Positions 47,264 to 56,065 are shown, counted from the stretch's first letter. The stretch: 64,000 nucleotides of DNA from Endobacter medicaginis (GCF_014192375.1 NZ_JACHXV010000002.1:235569-299568); one strand, 5' to 3'. Numbers and translations are program-made. The notes: generated by a model not told the origin, from the sequence alone.

Positions 47264-47929
47264 ATGCGATCCCGGCTGAATTCATGCGTAGAGCCTCCGC
47301 CCGGATCGGTTTTCGTGAACTCCAGACCTTGGTTTGCCGCAGGCGGAGGCAGCTCGGGGTCGAGGCCTCGGACCCTTTCCGGCTTCCCACCGAGAGCGGC
47401 ATGGGCAGCCCTGTGCCTCCTGCTGCTTTCCGGCTGCACGACGATCGGCCCGACGGCTCAGATCCTGCCCGGCCCCGGCAAGACGTTCGAGCAGTTCACC
47501 GCCGACCAGACGGCCTGCACCACCTATACCGACGCGCAGATCAAGCCGCTCGCCGACCAGAACTCCCGCCAGCAGCTCGGCGCGCTGGCGCTCGGCACGG
47601 TGTTGGGTGCGGGCCTGGGGGCCGGTCTCGGCGGGGCGATCGGTGGCGGCCACGGTGCCGGCATCGGCGCGGCGGCAGGCGCGCTCGGCGGGACCGCGAT
47701 CGGCGCCGACGCCGCGGGATCGAGTGATCCCGTGCAGCGCCTGCAGGTCATGTACGACAACGACTACACCGCCTGCATGGTCGCACGCGGCAACCGGCCT
47801 CCGGCGCCGATCGTGCAGCAGACGGTCGTGGTGGCACCGCCCGCCGTGGTGGTGCAGCCGGCGCCGTACTATGTCCAGCCGGCCCCGTATGTCGTGCAGC
47901 CGGTCGCTCCGGCGGGAGCCACGCCATGA
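47264..47929 (+). CDS. Glycine-zipper outer-membrane lipoprotein
   Basis: A 221-residue protein with lipobox LLLLSGC (Cys58); the N-terminal region before it is unusually long (about 45 residues), so a downstream start is possible. The mature part has a Gly/Ala helix-forming zipper (GTVLGAGLGAGLGGAIGGG), as in the 17-kDa antigen/YMGG family, and a Pro/Val/Tyr-rich tail (VVVQPAPYYVQPAPYVVQP). First gene of a six-gene operon. It overlaps the next gene by four bases. Confidence 0.75.
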   Translation: MRSRLNSCVEPPPGSVFVNSRPWFAAGGGSSGSRPRTLSGFPPRAAWAALCLLLLSGCTTIGPTAQILPGPGKTFEQFTADQTACTTYTDAQIKPLADQNSRQQLGALALGTVLGAGLGAGLGGAIGGGHGAGIGAAAGALGGTAIGADAAGSSDPVQRLQVMYDNDYTACMVARGNRPPAPIVQQTVVVAPPAVVVQPAPYYVQPAPYVVQPVAPAGATP

Positions 47930-48477
47930 CCGCCTCGGTCGCCGGGACGCGCGAGAGTCGGCGGGCGGCGATGCCTGGCTTGGCGGGGCTCATCGCTGGC
48001 ATCGGCGTGTCGCTGGCAGTCATGACGGGGCCCGCCAGGGCCGGCACGCCGCCCGGTCTGACCGGGCCTGCCGCGGCGGCCGTGATGCAGGCCCTCACCA
48101 ACGGCACGGTGATGCACTGCACCAATCCGGACGGACATGACGTCGCCTGCCAGGCCAAGCACAACAGTCTCACGCCGAACCTCTTCTACGGCGATGCCAA
48201 CGGCCACGGCCCGAACTCGGACGTGCTCGTCATCACCTTCTACCAGGGCGATCCGACCGGGAGCGCCATGGACGTGGCGGTGGCATATTTCCGTCGGGAC
48301 GGCGGCCGGTACCGCTACGTCCGCACCTTCCACAACGTGTTCATGGGTGACATCGCGCCCGGCACCAGGGTGGTGTTTCGCGCCGGCCATGTCAGCTTCA
48401 CCGGCCTGACGTTGCGGCCGCAGGACGACTACCACAATCCCCAGGGCCGCACCCGCTACGTGCTGGACCTGCGATGA
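47926..48477 (+). CDS. Exported protein of unknown function, envelope operon gene 2
   Basis: A 183-residue protein whose ATG overlaps the previous stop (ATGA). A signal sequence (LIAGIGVSLAVMTGPARA) is followed by a soluble domain of about 140 residues containing two cysteines (VMHCTNPDGHDVACQ) likely to form a disulfide. Strand-rich segments follow (DVLVITFYQGDP, DVAVAYFRRDGGRYRYVRTF). No family recognised. Confidence 0.7.
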   Translation: MTASVAGTRESRRAAMPGLAGLIAGIGVSLAVMTGPARAGTPPGLTGPAAAAVMQALTNGTVMHCTNPDGHDVACQAKHNSLTPNLFYGDANGHGPNSDVLVITFYQGDPTGSAMDVAVAYFRRDGGRYRYVRTFHNVFMGDIAPGTRVVFRAGHVSFTGLTLRPQDDYHNPQGRTRYVLDLR

Positions 48478-48528
48478 CCCGGCCGCACCGTCTCTCGCCG
48501 TATCCCTGCTCGGACAGGAACTGATCGC

Positions 48529-49053
48529 ATGGACAATCCCGACCTCGACCTGAAGCGTCTGGAAGACCGGCTGCGCGAGTTTCTCGGGCGGCCTGTCGAA
48601 CTCGCCGGCGCCGCCGCACTCTGCGCCCTGCTGGCCGGCACCCTGCCGTATGCCCATCGCGATCACACCTTCAACGCCTCGATGTCGCAGTACGGGTTCG
48701 ATGGTTTCGCCGTGCTCGGCTTCCTGCTGTATGCGACCGTCTTCGCCTACGGCCTGGCTTTCCTGGGCCGGCTTCGGCCGCAGCTCGGACTGCCATGCTT
48801 CTGGTGCGACCGGGCGAGTTTCTGGCTCACCCTGTTCGCGCTGGTGCGCACCTATGTGTTCCTCGAGCAGGTCGAGGTCTCGTCGGGCGGGTTCTTCTTC
48901 TTCGGCTGGTCGTCCTCGATCTCCTTCTCGCCGGCGATCGGGGTGCTGTTCCTCGCGCTGGCGCCGATCCTGCTGTGGCGGGCGCGGACGGTGGAGAAAC
49001 GCTCCGCCAGCCCTGATGCGATCGCAGCACCGGCCGGCGGGGAGATGCCGTGA
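48529..49053 (+). CDS. Membrane protein of unknown function, envelope operon gene 3
   Basis: A 174-residue protein with a charged N terminus (LDLKRLEDRLREFLG) and about four membrane helices. A CFWC motif sits in LGLPCFWCDRASF, an exposed Cys pair that could bind metal or be redox-active. AGGAA precedes the start. Its stop overlaps the GTG start of the next gene. Confidence 0.7.
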   Translation: MDNPDLDLKRLEDRLREFLGRPVELAGAAALCALLAGTLPYAHRDHTFNASMSQYGFDGFAVLGFLLYATVFAYGLAFLGRLRPQLGLPCFWCDRASFWLTLFALVRTYVFLEQVEVSSGGFFFFGWSSSISFSPAIGVLFLALAPILLWRARTVEKRSASPDAIAAPAGGEMP

Positions 49054-49880
49054 AGCGACGCCTCGGGTCTGCCTGCATGGCCGGTGTGCTGGTCGTCCCG
49101 CTCACACTGTCCGCCTGCGGTGGCGGATCTGTCGCCGACGGCAACACCGAGCCGGTGGACCTCGCGCAGTTCAACGAGAGTTCGGACCGCTTCACGGTTC
49201 TCAGCACGCTCGGAGAGCCGGCGGGCAGCGTCACCCACGAGCACCGGCGCTGCGACATCTACAAGCTCTACACCTCCGGGCTCGGTGCCGGCGGCAAGGC
49301 GGCGGTCAAGGCAGCCGAGGTGCTGACCTCGGTCGCCACGCTGGGTCTCGCGCAGATCATCTGGGCACCGGTCCGCGCCGGCACCCGACCCAAGCAGCAC
49401 ACGGTGCTGATGTGCTACGCGGCCGACGAGAAGCTGGTCGAGATCTTCGACAAGAACCCAAACGACGACAGTCCGCCCGAGGTGCGCATCGTCAACCAGG
49501 CCCTCTACGCGACACCGGTCGCGGTCACCGCCGTCAGGGCCGCCACCGAGGCGCAGCAGCCGCCGATCACGCTGTCGCCGGCCTCGGGCCCGGTCACTGG
49601 CAGCGCCCCGGCCGACACGCCGGCACCGGTCACGATACCGGCCGCAACGCCGATGGCGGCTCCGGCGGCCGGCACCATCAGCCTCGCCAACGTCTCGCGC
49701 GAGGCGATCGACGGGCCGAACCAGGTGCATCCGGGGCAGGTGATCGTGCCCGAGCACGCCTCCGCCGACGATCTCAACACGCTGAGCGCGATGCGCTCGC
49801 AGCGCGCCAATGCCGCCGCGACGGCAGCCCAGAAGGACGGCACGTCCCTTCCGCAGGATGCGGCCGTGGCCCCGCCCTGA
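49050..49880 (+). CDS. Lipoprotein of unknown function, envelope operon gene 4
   Basis: A 276-residue protein starting at GTG 49050. The lipobox is LTLSAC (Cys23). A domain of about 110 residues has two cysteines and RFTVLSTLGEPAG, a SmpA/BamE-like turn at its start. A long Pro/Ala/Thr linker and a final helix follow. The front half resembles small outer-membrane assembly-type lipoproteins, but this is tentative. Confidence 0.7.
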   Translation: MKRRLGSACMAGVLVVPLTLSACGGGSVADGNTEPVDLAQFNESSDRFTVLSTLGEPAGSVTHEHRRCDIYKLYTSGLGAGGKAAVKAAEVLTSVATLGLAQIIWAPVRAGTRPKQHTVLMCYAADEKLVEIFDKNPNDDSPPEVRIVNQALYATPVAVTAVRAATEAQQPPITLSPASGPVTGSAPADTPAPVTIPAATPMAAPAAGTISLANVSREAIDGPNQVHPGQVIVPEHASADDLNTLSAMRSQRANAAATAAQKDGTSLPQDAAVAPP

Positions 49881-49929
49881 GACAGGCGGATGTCCGGCGC
49901 ACCCGCAACCGCAAACCCTGAGGCCGCAC

Positions 49930-50061
49930 ATGTTTGCTTTCTTCGGCGCGATGATCGGCATCTTCCTGGTCACCGGCATGGTCGCGGCGATGCGCACCTC
50001 GGCCATGGTGCCACTCTTCTTTCTGATCGCCGGCCTCTGTCTGGGAGGGCGCTGGCGATGA
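49930..50061 (+). CDS. Small membrane protein, envelope operon gene 5
   Basis: A 43-residue protein from ATG 49930, made almost entirely of two short hydrophobic segments (MFAFFGAMIGIFLVTGM and MVPLFFLIAGLCLGG) with an Arg-rich end. Its TGA overlaps the ATG of the next gene, which supports real translation. Confidence 0.6.
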   Translation: MFAFFGAMIGIFLVTGMVAAMRTSAMVPLFFLIAGLCLGGRWR

Positions 50062-50327
50062 GCGTCGTGGAAAACCATTATCTGGCGGAACGACGTGCGC
50101 AGTATGCCCAGGAATTCGGCGGGATCGAAGGCGAGCACCGCAGAAATCTGGCAGCTGCCTATGTCGGCGTCAGCATCGTCGACTTCATCTGCGGCGTGCT
50201 GATCCGCCATGGATGGCACCCGATCGTCATGTTCATCCTCGCCATCGGCATGATGGGAACGATCAAGCAGGCCCAGACGGCCTGCGACGCCGACACCGAA
50301 CGACGGATGGCGTTCGGAATCGAGTAG
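50058..50327 (+). CDS. Small protein with two hydrophobic segments, envelope operon gene 6
   Basis: An 89-residue protein; the ATG overlaps the previous stop (ATGA). A polar N terminus (VENHYLAERRAQYAQEFGG) is followed by YVGVSIVDFICGVLI and HPIVMFILAIGMMGTI, a probable membrane hairpin. It is the last gene before a strong terminator. No family recognised. Confidence 0.65.
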   Translation: MSVVENHYLAERRAQYAQEFGGIEGEHRRNLAAAYVGVSIVDFICGVLIRHGWHPIVMFILAIGMMGTIKQAQTACDADTERRMAFGIE

Positions 50328-50355
50328 GCGGCTACTGCGACGCGCCGCGCGGCCG

Positions 50356-50383
50356 AGCCCCGCCGGATCGCTCCGGCGGGGCT
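50356..50383. terminator. Bidirectional terminator
   Basis: AGCCCCGCCGG (50356-50366) and CCGGCGGGGCT (50373-50383) form a perfect 11-bp stem with a six-base loop, followed by TTT. It lies between the end of the envelope operon and the convergent gene. Confidence 0.85.
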
Positions 50384-50388
50384 TTCCC

Positions 50389-51057
50389 TCACTCGTAGTC
50401 GTGGAAGTCCGAGCCCGGCATCGCCTGCCATTGCGGCATGCGGCCGAACGGCTCGCTCGCGGGCGGTGGTGCGAACCTGGTGCAGCTCAGGGCGACGAGC
50501 ATGTTGAGCCGGCTGATCCGCAGCAGACCCCGCAGCACCGTCACCGCGTCGTTGACCCGGTCGACCACCAGCGGGGCATCCCAACCGATGGGCGGCCGGG
50601 GCACGAAGTGTCGAGCCATGCCGGACAACGTAACGTCCCCGCTCGCCGCGCCCAGGTCGAACAACTGCCCCGTGCGGTAGAGACACAGGCGTCTGGGTTC
50701 GAGGTCCCACGGCCCGCCCAGCAGGCCGTGCAAGAAGGACATGTGGTAGCCCGCCAGACAAAGCGGCGGTGCCGCATCCCCGGGCAGGATCGCCCGGAAT
50801 AGGTGGTCGTCCACGCTCAGAGCCGGCTGGCCGTAATTGTCGGCTGCCTCCTCGAGTCGTCCGATCTGCCAGTTCGGCTCTTGTCGCGGCGGCACCGGCT
50901 GGCCGTCGCGCAATTCGATATCCACCCAGCCCAGCATGACCGGCTGGCCCACCCGCGGCGGCCTGGCCAGCAGCTCGGCCGGGACGATGTCGAAGACGCG
51001 CACGACCCCCTCGCGCCATCGCGACAGGACCTTGCCCAGTCCGGCATGGCCGCTCAT
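50389..51057 (-). CDS. Unknown protein, second gene of a two-gene unit
   Basis: A 222-residue soluble protein from ATG 51057, overlapping the upstream gene by four bases. It is strand-rich in the first half (REGVVRVFDIVPAELLARPP, QPVMLGWVDIELRDG) and ends in an acidic DFHDYE. No signal or membrane segment. No family recognised. The overlap indicates a functional partnership with the nuclease-like protein upstream. Confidence 0.65.
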   Translation of the reverse strand: MSGHAGLGKVLSRWREGVVRVFDIVPAELLARPPRVGQPVMLGWVDIELRDGQPVPPRQEPNWQIGRLEEAADNYGQPALSVDDHLFRAILPGDAAPPLCLAGYHMSFLHGLLGGPWDLEPRRLCLYRTGQLFDLGAASGDVTLSGMARHFVPRPPIGWDAPLVVDRVNDAVTVLRGLLRISRLNMLVALSCTRFAPPPASEPFGRMPQWQAMPGSDFHDYE

Positions 51058-51698
51058 GAGCACCCTCCTTCCCGGGCGACGGTCCTGACCAGATCGTCGC
51101 AGAGCGTCCGCAGCCGGGCGGGTTGGGCGAGCAGGTCGAGATGGATAAGCACCGGCACGATGCCCTGCGCGGCATAGACCGCGAGGCGGCGGTCCAGACG
51201 CGCCAGCCAGAGGCGCTCGTCGTCGTTGCGGGTGATGCGGTCCGAGCCGCAGCAGCCCACCACCTCGATGAAGCGCCGGGCCGCGCCGCAGCGGAGCGTG
51301 AAGTCGGCGCGATGACGCGCATCGCGTGCCCGGATCGGCTGGTGCAGGTCGAGCGCCATGCGCGGCTTGAGCCGCGGGGCCAGCATCTCGTAGACGATCC
51401 GCTCCGGCAGGCTGTCGAGCACGGTGCCGTCGCGGGCGACGGAACCGGATTTTGGCAGGTCCGGCCAGCGCGCGGCAGCGGTGTCGTGGACGCGTGTCCA
51501 ATCGCGCGGACCGGATTCATTGATGAAGACCAGGTGATGCGCGGCCGGCCCGGCGTGGCGGCAGATATGGGCGTTGGGCGGGGCGCCCAGCTGCCGGGCG
51601 AGATCGCGATAGAGCACGAGATCGGCTTCGGTGGGCAGGACGCAGGCGGGGATGCGCCCGCGCCGCGAGTTGGTGTCAGGGTGGGTTGAGCGAGGCAT
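51054..51698 (-). CDS. Possible nuclease-like protein, first gene of a two-gene unit
   Basis: A 214-residue protein. Its middle (LDSLPERIVYEMLAP, HRADFTLRCG, RRFIEVVG) resembles the PD-(D/E)XK layout: an early Glu, an Asp in a strand, then Glu in a hydrophobic strand. The usual following Lys is not obvious, so catalysis is uncertain. It ends with helices and a Cys. It is coupled to the next gene by an ATGA overlap. Confidence 0.6.
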   Translation of the reverse strand: MPRSTHPDTNSRRGRIPACVLPTEADLVLYRDLARQLGAPPNAHICRHAGPAAHHLVFINESGPRDWTRVHDTAAARWPDLPKSGSVARDGTVLDSLPERIVYEMLAPRLKPRMALDLHQPIRARDARHRADFTLRCGAARRFIEVVGCCGSDRITRNDDERLWLARLDRRLAVYAAQGIVPVLIHLDLLAQPARLRTLCDDLVRTVAREGGCS

Positions 51699-51969
51699 AT
51701 CGGTTCCTGTTATGTTCTTCGATTGAGAGACAGACCTGCGCGCCCGGGGCCTGGAAGGATGCAGTGGCGATGTGGAGGGCGTGGTGACGGTCGCCGGAGC
51801 CGGTGGCGATGACGTCCCGCTCAGGCGGGGAGATGGCGGAGGGCGGCTGCGGGGCGCTCAGGCGGCGGGGCGCGGAAATGAGGTCATACGATCGGCGTGG
51901 GCGCACGAGACCGCGCCCGACGACGACTGCTGGATGTCGGTAGACACCCACGAGCCGAGACCGCCCCAC
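51676..51969 (-). CDS. Possible small protein ahead of the two-gene unit
   Basis: A minus-strand frame whose last 60 codons have good third-position GC and a protein-like sequence (SPPERDVIATGSGDRHHALH). It overlaps the next start by 23 bases. The first 35 codons look poor, so the true start may be near 51885. No family recognised; coding is uncertain. Confidence 0.3.
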   Translation of the reverse strand: MGRSRLVGVYRHPAVVVGRGLVRPRRSYDLISAPRRLSAPQPPSAISPPERDVIATGSGDRHHALHIATASFQAPGAQVCLSIEEHNRNRYASLNPP

Positions 51970-52348
51970 TCAGAGGACGACCGGACCCGTTCCACCCCAT
52001 TCCCTGGGGTGACAGGCGTTATGACCCAATCATGAAATGCCCGAACCGAAGGGAAAGGAAGCACGCATCCGGGCGGCACCGATGGCGCGGCGAGCGCGCC
52101 ACCGCATACGCCGTCGCCGAGACCCCAAGGAAATCGCGCCGTGTGATCGTCAGGAGATGGAACGCGGTTCTCGGGAGGCCAGCGTCCGCGACTGACAACC
52201 CCGCATCGGCCAGCATGACTGTGCCGATGCGCCGTCAGCCTGATCCATGCTGGAGAGGTCAGGACGGCTCAGTCGCCGATGTGCTTCGGTCGTTTCCATG
52301 GGCGCTTGAGCAGACTCCGACGGATAGCCGACCGTTGATCTGACCCGC
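51970..52348. other. Non-coding gap ahead of the mobilization gene
   Basis: About 380 bases with only short, unlikely frames on either strand. Its position next to the oriT-like repeats suggests plasmid-type control or transfer DNA, but I see no specific element. Confidence 0.35.
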
Positions 52349-52420
52349 CCCTTTTCGCCACCCCGCAGGAGTGATAGCGAAAAGGGATAGCGGGTTAACC
52401 CTTTCCAGGTAGAAAGGGTT
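52349..52420 (+). other. oriT-like pair of inverted repeats ahead of the mob gene
   Basis: CCCTTTTCGC (52349-52358) and GCGAAAAGGG (52377-52386) are perfect 10-bp arms with an 18-base loop. Next, AACCCTTTC (52397-52405) and GAAAGGGTT (52412-52420) are perfect 9-bp arms with a 6-base loop, ending at the mob ATG. Paired repeats directly before a Mob gene are typical of MobV-type transfer origins. The second hairpin also hides the ribosome site. Confidence 0.5.
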
Positions 52421-53818
52421 ATGGCCAACACGTCGGGCAATGCGGGCTCGTTCCGCCAGGAGACTTTCACTCGGCCGTCGCTGCGCGCTGCGGCGCGACA
52501 CGAAGAGCGCAAGGACGTCACCGGTCGGGGTGACCCAGCGCGGGGGATATCGGGTCGGGTGGTGCGGCCGGTCCCGCCGCTGGTGTGGCGCGCCGGGCTG
52601 ATCGAGGTGCCCGAGGGATGGTCGGCGGACGGTGATTGGGATTGCGGGCTTGAGGCCGATTACGAGGCACACGTCGCCGGTGTGCGGCGTCACGGCAAGG
52701 TCGGCGACGATCTGGGGCTGCACGCGCTCCTGCAGTTTCCCGCACTGCTGCCCGTCGAGAACGAAGCCGACGAGCGGCGCATGCTGCAGGCAGCGGTGTC
52801 GTTCGTGGACCGGACGCATGGTGGCCGTGCGGTCTTTCATGCGCGGCTCGACCGGGATGAGGACGGCCGGCGGACGGTCGATGTGTTCTTCGTGCCGACG
52901 TATGAGAAGGCTCTCCGCAAGGGGGCCAAGGCTTCGGCGGTATCGGGCGAGCGCTGGGCATCGCTTTCGAAGCACCAGAAGGACCTCGCCGCGGCACAGG
53001 GGCTTCCGGTCGACAAGATCGGCCGTGGGCGTGCGCTTCAGACCGCTTGGTACGAGCACCTCCGCGACGAGATGGGGCTGGAATGGGCGGAGCGCGGTGC
53101 GTCGAAGAATAAGGGGCGCGATCGTGTCGAGCCGGAGATCTACAAACTCCGCCGCGAGCGGGAGGCGGCGGAGGCTGCCCAGGCTGCTGCCGAGCAGGCA
53201 TTGGCGGATTTGAAGGCACGTCAGGTCGAACTGTCGAGGCGCGAGGAGAACGTATTGCGCGGCGAGATGACCGTCAGAACGCTAATCAGTCAGCAGCGGT
53301 ATGCGGAGGAGCGCATCAAGGCTGATCGTCAGGCACTTCAGCGGCGGGAGGATGCTGCTGCTGTGGAGGCGTTCAAGATGGCGGATATACGCACGGAGTG
53401 GGAGCGAAAGGCCGCTGCCTCCGAGGCCCAACACGCCGAGCGTCTACGACAGCATCGGGTCCACCTCGAGAAAACCTGGCGGCAGCAGGACGAGCGGGAG
53501 CGTGCGCTTGAAGAACGTGAGAAGCGGGTGGCCTCATTGGAGGACCGTGACAGAGCCGTGCAGGCGGGCATGCAGGCGTTTCTGAACGGTGACATCGTGA
53601 AGGTCACGGTCAATCCAGAAGGTGAGGCACAGTTATGGCCCAGGAATGGTTTCAACCCCGAGGTCCTCAAAAAACTCATCTCAGAATGGCGGGCGGAAGT
53701 GGTCAAATGGCTCCAGTTCCTGCAGACTTTGTTTGCCGGAGTGGAGCCTGCAAAGCGACGCGAGCAGGCGCCGACGGTGATCGCCAGACGTCAGCGGCGG
53801 GGCATGGAGATGGATTGA
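52421..53818 (+). CDS. Mob/Pre-type plasmid mobilization (relaxase-like) protein
   Basis: A 465-residue protein, start ATG 52421 with AAAGG. The N-terminal half resembles the Pre/Mob (MobV) fold: an H-x-x-R segment (RHEER, 26-30) and a later His/Asp segment AVFHARLDRDEDGRRTVDVF (138-157). The classical HxDExxPHxH motif is reduced, so relaxase activity is less sure than the family resemblance. Residues about 220-400 are a long charged coiled coil. Expected to nick at a nearby oriT and mobilise the element with help from another conjugative system. Confidence 0.6.
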   Translation: MANTSGNAGSFRQETFTRPSLRAAARHEERKDVTGRGDPARGISGRVVRPVPPLVWRAGLIEVPEGWSADGDWDCGLEADYEAHVAGVRRHGKVGDDLGLHALLQFPALLPVENEADERRMLQAAVSFVDRTHGGRAVFHARLDRDEDGRRTVDVFFVPTYEKALRKGAKASAVSGERWASLSKHQKDLAAAQGLPVDKIGRGRALQTAWYEHLRDEMGLEWAERGASKNKGRDRVEPEIYKLRREREAAEAAQAAAEQALADLKARQVELSRREENVLRGEMTVRTLISQQRYAEERIKADRQALQRREDAAAVEAFKMADIRTEWERKAAASEAQHAERLRQHRVHLEKTWRQQDERERALEEREKRVASLEDRDRAVQAGMQAFLNGDIVKVTVNPEGEAQLWPRNGFNPEVLKKLISEWRAEVVKWLQFLQTLFAGVEPAKRREQAPTVIARRQRRGMEMD

Positions 53819-54045
53819 TCTGCCCGCTCGTATATGTCGGCAGCGTAGGATCGTGTCTATGCCTTGGCTCTTGCCGGGGAGCCGTAAAAAAACGAGCTTC
53901 GTCCAGAGTCTTTCGACAGGTCTCAGAAAATGAGATGAGACACGGGACCCGCGCATACATGTCGTCGAGGTCATGCTCACGGCCGGATGGCAGTGTCCGG
54001 TCTGGAGTAGGTATCCGTGCCAAAGGAGTTCTCGGCGTCGCGTCC

Positions 54046-54660
54046 CTACCCGGGATACACCTCTGCCTCCGCCGGCCGCCGACCGACGAACCAGACAGGA
54101 TCCGGCACCGCTCCGGGCGTCCGCACCACCAATGCTGTTTGCCTGCCGTCCTCGAGCAGTATCTCAGCCTCCGCGTAACCCGTCATGAACGCTCGCACGG
54201 CCTTGCAAGCCACGATCGTCGGCTGACCGCGCCCAACCAGCCGACCATCGGCCACGAGGCCGACCGATTGTGCACGGTTCGCATCGATGGGGCGCAGTGC
54301 GCCGCTGTCCAGTTCGTGAAGCACGTAGATGTCCCGACTCGGGTCGTAGACCGCGAAACCATGGATTGGCAGGTAGTCCCACTCGAGGTCGGTCACACTG
54401 ACGCGGCCCGGCTCCCATCCCAGGACGGTATGCGCGCGAACCGGGCCGCTTGGAGCATCAATGAGAGGGTATTCGCCTGGTCGAGCGACAACAACCGCAA
54501 CCGGCGACGGTATCTGGGAGGCCTTCGCAAGCACAGCTTGAGTGGCAGCCAACTGCTCGGTCAGCTTCCCAGCGTGACGGAGAATGCCGACCTCGTGGGT
54601 CTGGCCCCCAAGGCTCAATAGCACAGTGCGCCGGTCGAGGAGGAAGAGTTCAACGCCCAT
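54046..54660 (-). CDS. Unknown soluble protein
   Basis: A 204-residue protein from ATG 54660 behind AAGGTC. It has no signal or membrane segment, and strand-rich sequence throughout (RRTVLLSLGGQTHEVGIL, SPVAVVVARPGEYPLI, HGFAVYDPSRDIYVLHEL). No family recognised. It is convergent with the mob gene and lies just left of the IS3 element. An AT-rich promoter region separates it from the IS ends. Confidence 0.6.
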   Translation of the reverse strand: MGVELFLLDRRTVLLSLGGQTHEVGILRHAGKLTEQLAATQAVLAKASQIPSPVAVVVARPGEYPLIDAPSGPVRAHTVLGWEPGRVSVTDLEWDYLPIHGFAVYDPSRDIYVLHELDSGALRPIDANRAQSVGLVADGRLVGRGQPTIVACKAVRAFMTGYAEAEILLEDGRQTALVVRTPGAVPDPVWFVGRRPAEAEVYPG

Positions 54661-54721
54661 GTCTGACCTTACATATATGTTGTGTAGCGATAGCCCACAG
54701 ATTTTTTCAAAAGTGGTCGAT

Positions 54722-54745
54722 TGAACCGCGCCGGGTTTGTCGGAG
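54722..54745 (+). repeat. Extra IS3-type inverted-repeat end, tandem to the element's left end
   Basis: TGAACCGCGCCGGGTTTGTC starts a 24-base copy that differs at three positions from the left end of the adjacent IS. It lies directly beside that end, with nothing between. Confidence 0.7.
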
Positions 54746-54795
54746 TGAACCGCGCCGGAATTGGCGGAGACCATTTTTCGTAAGAAGAGGGTCTG

Positions 54796-55122
54796 ATGAG
54801 CCATCCTGTGAAGAAATTTTCGCCTGAGGTCCGCGCCCGCGCGGTTCGGCTGGTTGTAGATCATGCGACGGAGCATCCGTCGCGCTGGGCAGCGATGGTG
54901 TCGGTTGCGGAAAAGATTGGCTGCTCGGCGCACACGCTCAACGAATGGATCGGCAAAGCGGAGGTCGAGAGCGGTCAACGGGCGGGCATCCCCGCCGAGA
55001 CGGCCGATCGGCTCAAAGCACTGGAACGCGAGGTTCGCGAGTTACGGCAGGCGAACGAGATCCTACGGAAAGCTTCGGCGTATTTCGCCCAGGCGGAGCT
55101 CGACCGCCCGTTGCGGAAATGA
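54796..55122 (+). CDS. IS3-family transposase OrfA
   Basis: A 108-residue DNA-binding subunit with a helix-turn-helix ([20 protein letters not shown] ... [13 protein letters not shown]) and a leucine-zipper region ([20 protein letters not shown]). Its stop overlaps the orfB ATG (ATGA). Confidence 0.92.
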   Translation: MSHPVKKFSPEVRARAVRLVVDHATEHPSRWAAMVSVAEKIGCSAHTLNEWIGKAEVESGQRAGIPAETADRLKALEREVRELRQANEILRKASAYFAQAELDRPLRK

Positions 55123-56024
55123 CGGAATTCGTCGATGCACACCGTGCCGCATACGGGGTCGAGCCGATCTGCCGCCAATTGCAGATCGCCCCGTCGGCCT
55201 ATTACGAGCGGGTGCGTAAGGGCCACCAACCGCAGCGCCGGTCCGCGCGTCGGCAGCGCGACGACGCGTTGAAGCCTGAAATCCTGCTTGTTTTCAATGA
55301 GAACTTCGCGGTCTACGGTGTCCGCAAGGTCTGGCGACAGATGCGGCGGGAGGGTGTTTCAGTCGCCCGATGCACGGTTGCGCGACTGATGCGTGAACTC
55401 GGTTTGCAGGGCGTCATCCGCGGCAGGACGAAACGTACGACGATCAGCGACAGGACTGCGCCATGCCCGTTCGACAAGGTGAACCGCCATTTCAGGGCAC
55501 CAGCGCCGAACCGGCTGTGGGTGTCGGATTTCACCTATGTCGTGACCTGGACGGGCTTCGTCTACGTGGCGTTCGTCATCGATGTTTTCGCCCGCTCAAT
55601 CGTCGGCTGGCGCGTCAGCCGCACGGCGCATACGAGCTTCGTGCTCGATGCGCTGGAACAGGCGATCCACGCCCGTTGCCCGTCAGGAGCCGACAGGTTG
55701 ATCTGCCACTCGGATCGCGGCAGCCAATATGTCGCCATTCGCTATACCGAGCGCCTGGCCGAGGCCGGGATCGAGCCCTCCGTGGGCAGCGTCGGGGATT
55801 CCTATGACAATGCCCTGGCCGAAACCATCAACGGCCTGTTCAAGGCCGAGGTGATCCACAGGCGCGGGCCGTGGCGCTCGTTCGAGGCCGTCGAATACGC
55901 CACCCTCGAATGGGTCGACTGGTTCAACAACCGCCGCATCCTCGAGCCTATCTGCAACATCACCCCAGCCGAGGCCGAGCAACGATATTATGCAGCCATG
56001 GACCCAGTCCGCATGGCCGCGTAA
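55119..56024 (+). CDS. IS3-family transposase OrfB
   Basis: A 301-residue DDE integrase. An HTH_21 domain ([20 protein letters not shown]) is followed by the catalytic Asp in WVSDFTYV, Asp in [10 protein letters not shown] and Glu in [17 protein letters not shown]. The frame is open further upstream in -1 phase to orfA, so an OrfAB fusion by -1 frameshifting or translational coupling is expected. All three catalytic residues are present. Confidence 0.93.
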   Translation: MTEFVDAHRAAYGVEPICRQLQIAPSAYYERVRKGHQPQRRSARRQRDDALKPEILLVFNENFAVYGVRKVWRQMRREGVSVARCTVARLMRELGLQGVIRGRTKRTTISDRTAPCPFDKVNRHFRAPAPNRLWVSDFTYVVTWTGFVYVAFVIDVFARSIVGWRVSRTAHTSFVLDALEQAIHARCPSGADRLICHSDRGSQYVAIRYTERLAEAGIEPSVGSVGDSYDNALAETINGLFKAEVIHRRGPWRSFEAVEYATLEWVDWFNNRRILEPICNITPAEAEQRYYAAMDPVRMAA

Positions 56025-56065
56025 TTTGATCAAATCACTCTCCGCCAATTCCGGCGCGGTTCACG

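Larger units (their letters stand above)
54746..56063 (+). mobile_element. IS3-family insertion sequence, about 1.32 kb
   Basis: The left end TGAACCGCGCCGGAATTGGC... (54746-54770) and right end (56039-56063) are perfect 25-base inverted repeats. They enclose orfA and orfB in the usual -1 arrangement. No 3- or 4-base target duplication is visible, which suggests that the flanks were rearranged after insertion, in line with the extra IS end on the left. Confidence 0.9.
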
